From positions 1 to 15,859 of the forward strand of contig ONTN01000014.1 of assembly GCA_900320765.1 (NCBI GenBank): a stretch of 15,859 bases of DNA, in the 5' to 3' direction. Position numbers and translations under genes: made by a program. Under the pieces are notes generated by a model, which was not told where the DNA came from, ran no database searches, and saw only the letters and a list, made by a program, of their open reading frames with translations. The DNA is from an uncultured Eubacteriales bacterium. GTDB lineage: Bacteria > Bacillota > Clostridia > Oscillospirales > Oscillospiraceae. Below, piece after piece: positions 14,523-15,859 of this stretch (positions within the stretch are counted from its first letter, which is position 1; each line of letters starts with the position of its first letter).

Positions 14523-14550
14523 ACGGCTCCGCCGGAATGAGGTGTAGTTT

Positions 14551-15859
14551 ATGCTCCGCACGCTGAATATTGAGAATATAGCCGTTATCGAAAAGGCGGA
14601 GATCGAGTTTTCCTCCGGCCTTAACGTGCTGACGGGAGAGACGGGAGCGGGAAAATCCATCGTGATAGATTCGCTCGAGGCCGCCCTCGGCTGGAGAACG
14701 AGCGCCCAGCTCGTCAGAACGGGAGCCAAGAGCGCGAGAGTCACCGCCGCATTCTCCGCGGACGGGCTTGAAAATATACTTCGTGAGCTTGACCTTGAGG
14801 CGGAGGAGGGCGAGGTAATACTCACCCGCCGCATAACCGAGGACGGAAAGTCCTCCTGCCGCGTAAACGGTGTGCCCGTGCCCGCGGCCTCGGTTAGAAG
14901 GCTCGGCCTCCGGCTTATGGATATCCACGGCCAGGGCGAAGGACAGAGACTCACGGACGAGAGATACCACAGGGAATACCTTGACGCCTTCGGCGGGCTA
15001 TCGGCTGAGCTTGAGGCTTACCGCGAGGCGTATTCAAAATACCGGGCGGCCTTATCCGAGCTCAGCGAGCTGAACGTGGACGAGGCGGAGAAGGCAAGAA
15101 GGCTCGATATGCTGACCTATCAGATAAACGAGCTTGAGCGCGCGGATTTAAAGCCGGGAGAATTCGATGAGAAGACCGCGAGAAGAACTCTCCTCAAAAA
15201 CTCGGGAAAGCTGACAAACGCAATATCGGACGCCGCCGCCGCCATGCTCGGCGGAGAGCGGAGCGACGGGGCGCTGAGCCTTATCGAGGCGGCGCTCGGC
15301 GGAGTTGAGTACGCGCTTAAATACTCGGAGGGCTTTTCAGCCCTGAGAGACAAGCTCAGGGACCTGAAATTTTCCTGCGAGGACGCGGCCTACGAGCTGC
15401 GCGATATGAAGGACGGACTCGACTTTTCACCCGAGGAGCTCGACGAGCTTGACGACAGGCTCGATACCCTGAAAAGGATTTTGAGAAAATACGGCGGCTC
15501 AGAGGAGGCGGCTCTCGAATTCCTCGAAAACGCAAAGGAAGAGCTTAGTACCATTGAAAACTCGGACGCAAGGCGAGAAGAGCTCGAGGCGGAAACGGCA
15601 AAGCTCAGGAAAAAGGCCGAGGCTCTTGCCGCAACGCTCACCGAGAAGCGTAGAACGGCGGGCGAGGCTCTTGCGGAGAGGATAGAGGCAGAGCTACAGG
15701 CTCTCTCAATGAAGGGCGCGGTATTCTCCGTAAGCCTCGGCGCGGGCGATGAGCTCGGACCCTACGGAAGGGACGAGGTGCGCTTTATGATGAGCGCGAA
15801 CGCGGGCGAGGCGCCGGGGCGCATATCAAAGGTCGCCTCAGGAGGAGAGCTGAGCCGCG
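14551..15859 (+). CDS. recN: DNA repair protein RecN (3' end cut by window edge)
   Basis: SMC-like ATPase that acts early in repair of DNA double-strand breaks. The window holds the first 436 residues of an expected ~550-570. The N-terminal half of the ATPase head has the Walker A motif GETGAGKS (residues ~29-36) and the GQGE segment; the middle is charge-rich coiled coil (~150-370); the ABC signature ASGGELSR lies at the very end of the window. Walker B is beyond the edge. The start at 14551 follows GAGGTG at 14540-14545, 28 nt after argR. The reading frame is open to the last base, so the gene is truncated by the window, not broken. Confidence 0.97.
   Translation, partial: MLRTLNIENIAVIEKAEIEFSSGLNVLTGETGAGKSIVIDSLEAALGWRTSAQLVRTGAKSARVTAAFSADGLENILRELDLEAEEGEVILTRRITEDGKSSCRVNGVPVPAASVRRLGLRLMDIHGQGEGQRLTDERYHREYLDAFGGLSAELEAYREAYSKYRAALSELSELNVDEAEKARRLDMLTYQINELERADLKPGEFDEKTARRTLLKNSGKLTNAISDAAAAMLGGERSDGALSLIEAALGGVEYALKYSEGFSALRDKLRDLKFSCEDAAYELRDMKDGLDFSPEELDELDDRLDTLKRILRKYGGSEEAALEFLENAKEELSTIENSDARREELEAETAKLRKKAEALAATLTEKRRTAGEALAERIEAELQALSMKGAVFSVSLGAGDELGPYGRDEVRFMMSANAGEAPGRISKVASGGELSR

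Overview
The window looks like a clostridial (Firmicutes, low-oxygen, fermentative) chromosome of moderately high GC with frequent ATA (Ile) and AGG (Arg) codons. The anaerobe call rests on rubrerythrin, a fused AdhE aldehyde/alcohol dehydrogenase and an Asp23-nusB-xseAB-ispA-dxs-tlyA-nadK-argR-recN gene order that is typical of Clostridia. No mobile elements, CRISPR arrays, tRNA or rRNA genes are visible. The species cannot be named from the sequence.

Left part (1-5140): a rubrerythrin gene (oxidative-stress defence) converges on a PHP-family histidinol-phosphatase gene. The latter is divergent from adhE, and adhE is tightly coupled to a small APH-fold kinase. The adhE promoter carries an 18-bp near-match to the Rex redox operator. 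A strong C(UUCG)G hairpin after the kinase closes this region.

Middle and right part (5140-15859): one long co-directional cluster of Asp23-family protein, nusB, a diverged TsaD-like protein, xseA, xseB, ispA, then about 670 nt with no protein gene, then oapA, dxs, tlyA, nadK, argR and recN (cut by the right edge). Many junctions are 4-nt stop/start overlaps, so translation is likely coupled.

The main find is the non-coding stretch 9341-10008. Its position (ispA / RNA / small membrane protein / dxs), size and folded 3' domain identify it as an OLE (Ornate, Large, Extremophilic) RNA, followed directly by the gene for its membrane partner OapA. The RNA appears to have its own sigma-A promoter (TTGAAA-17-TATAAT) overlapping the ispA stop codon. 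It ends in an 11-bp long-range helix followed by a T7 tract just before the oapA ribosome binding site. Flanking ispA and dxs make isoprenoid precursors. OLE has been linked in Bacillus halodurans to membrane association and short-chain-alcohol tolerance, so a Rex-controlled ethanol-forming adhE about 5 kb upstream is suggestive, though only by proximity.
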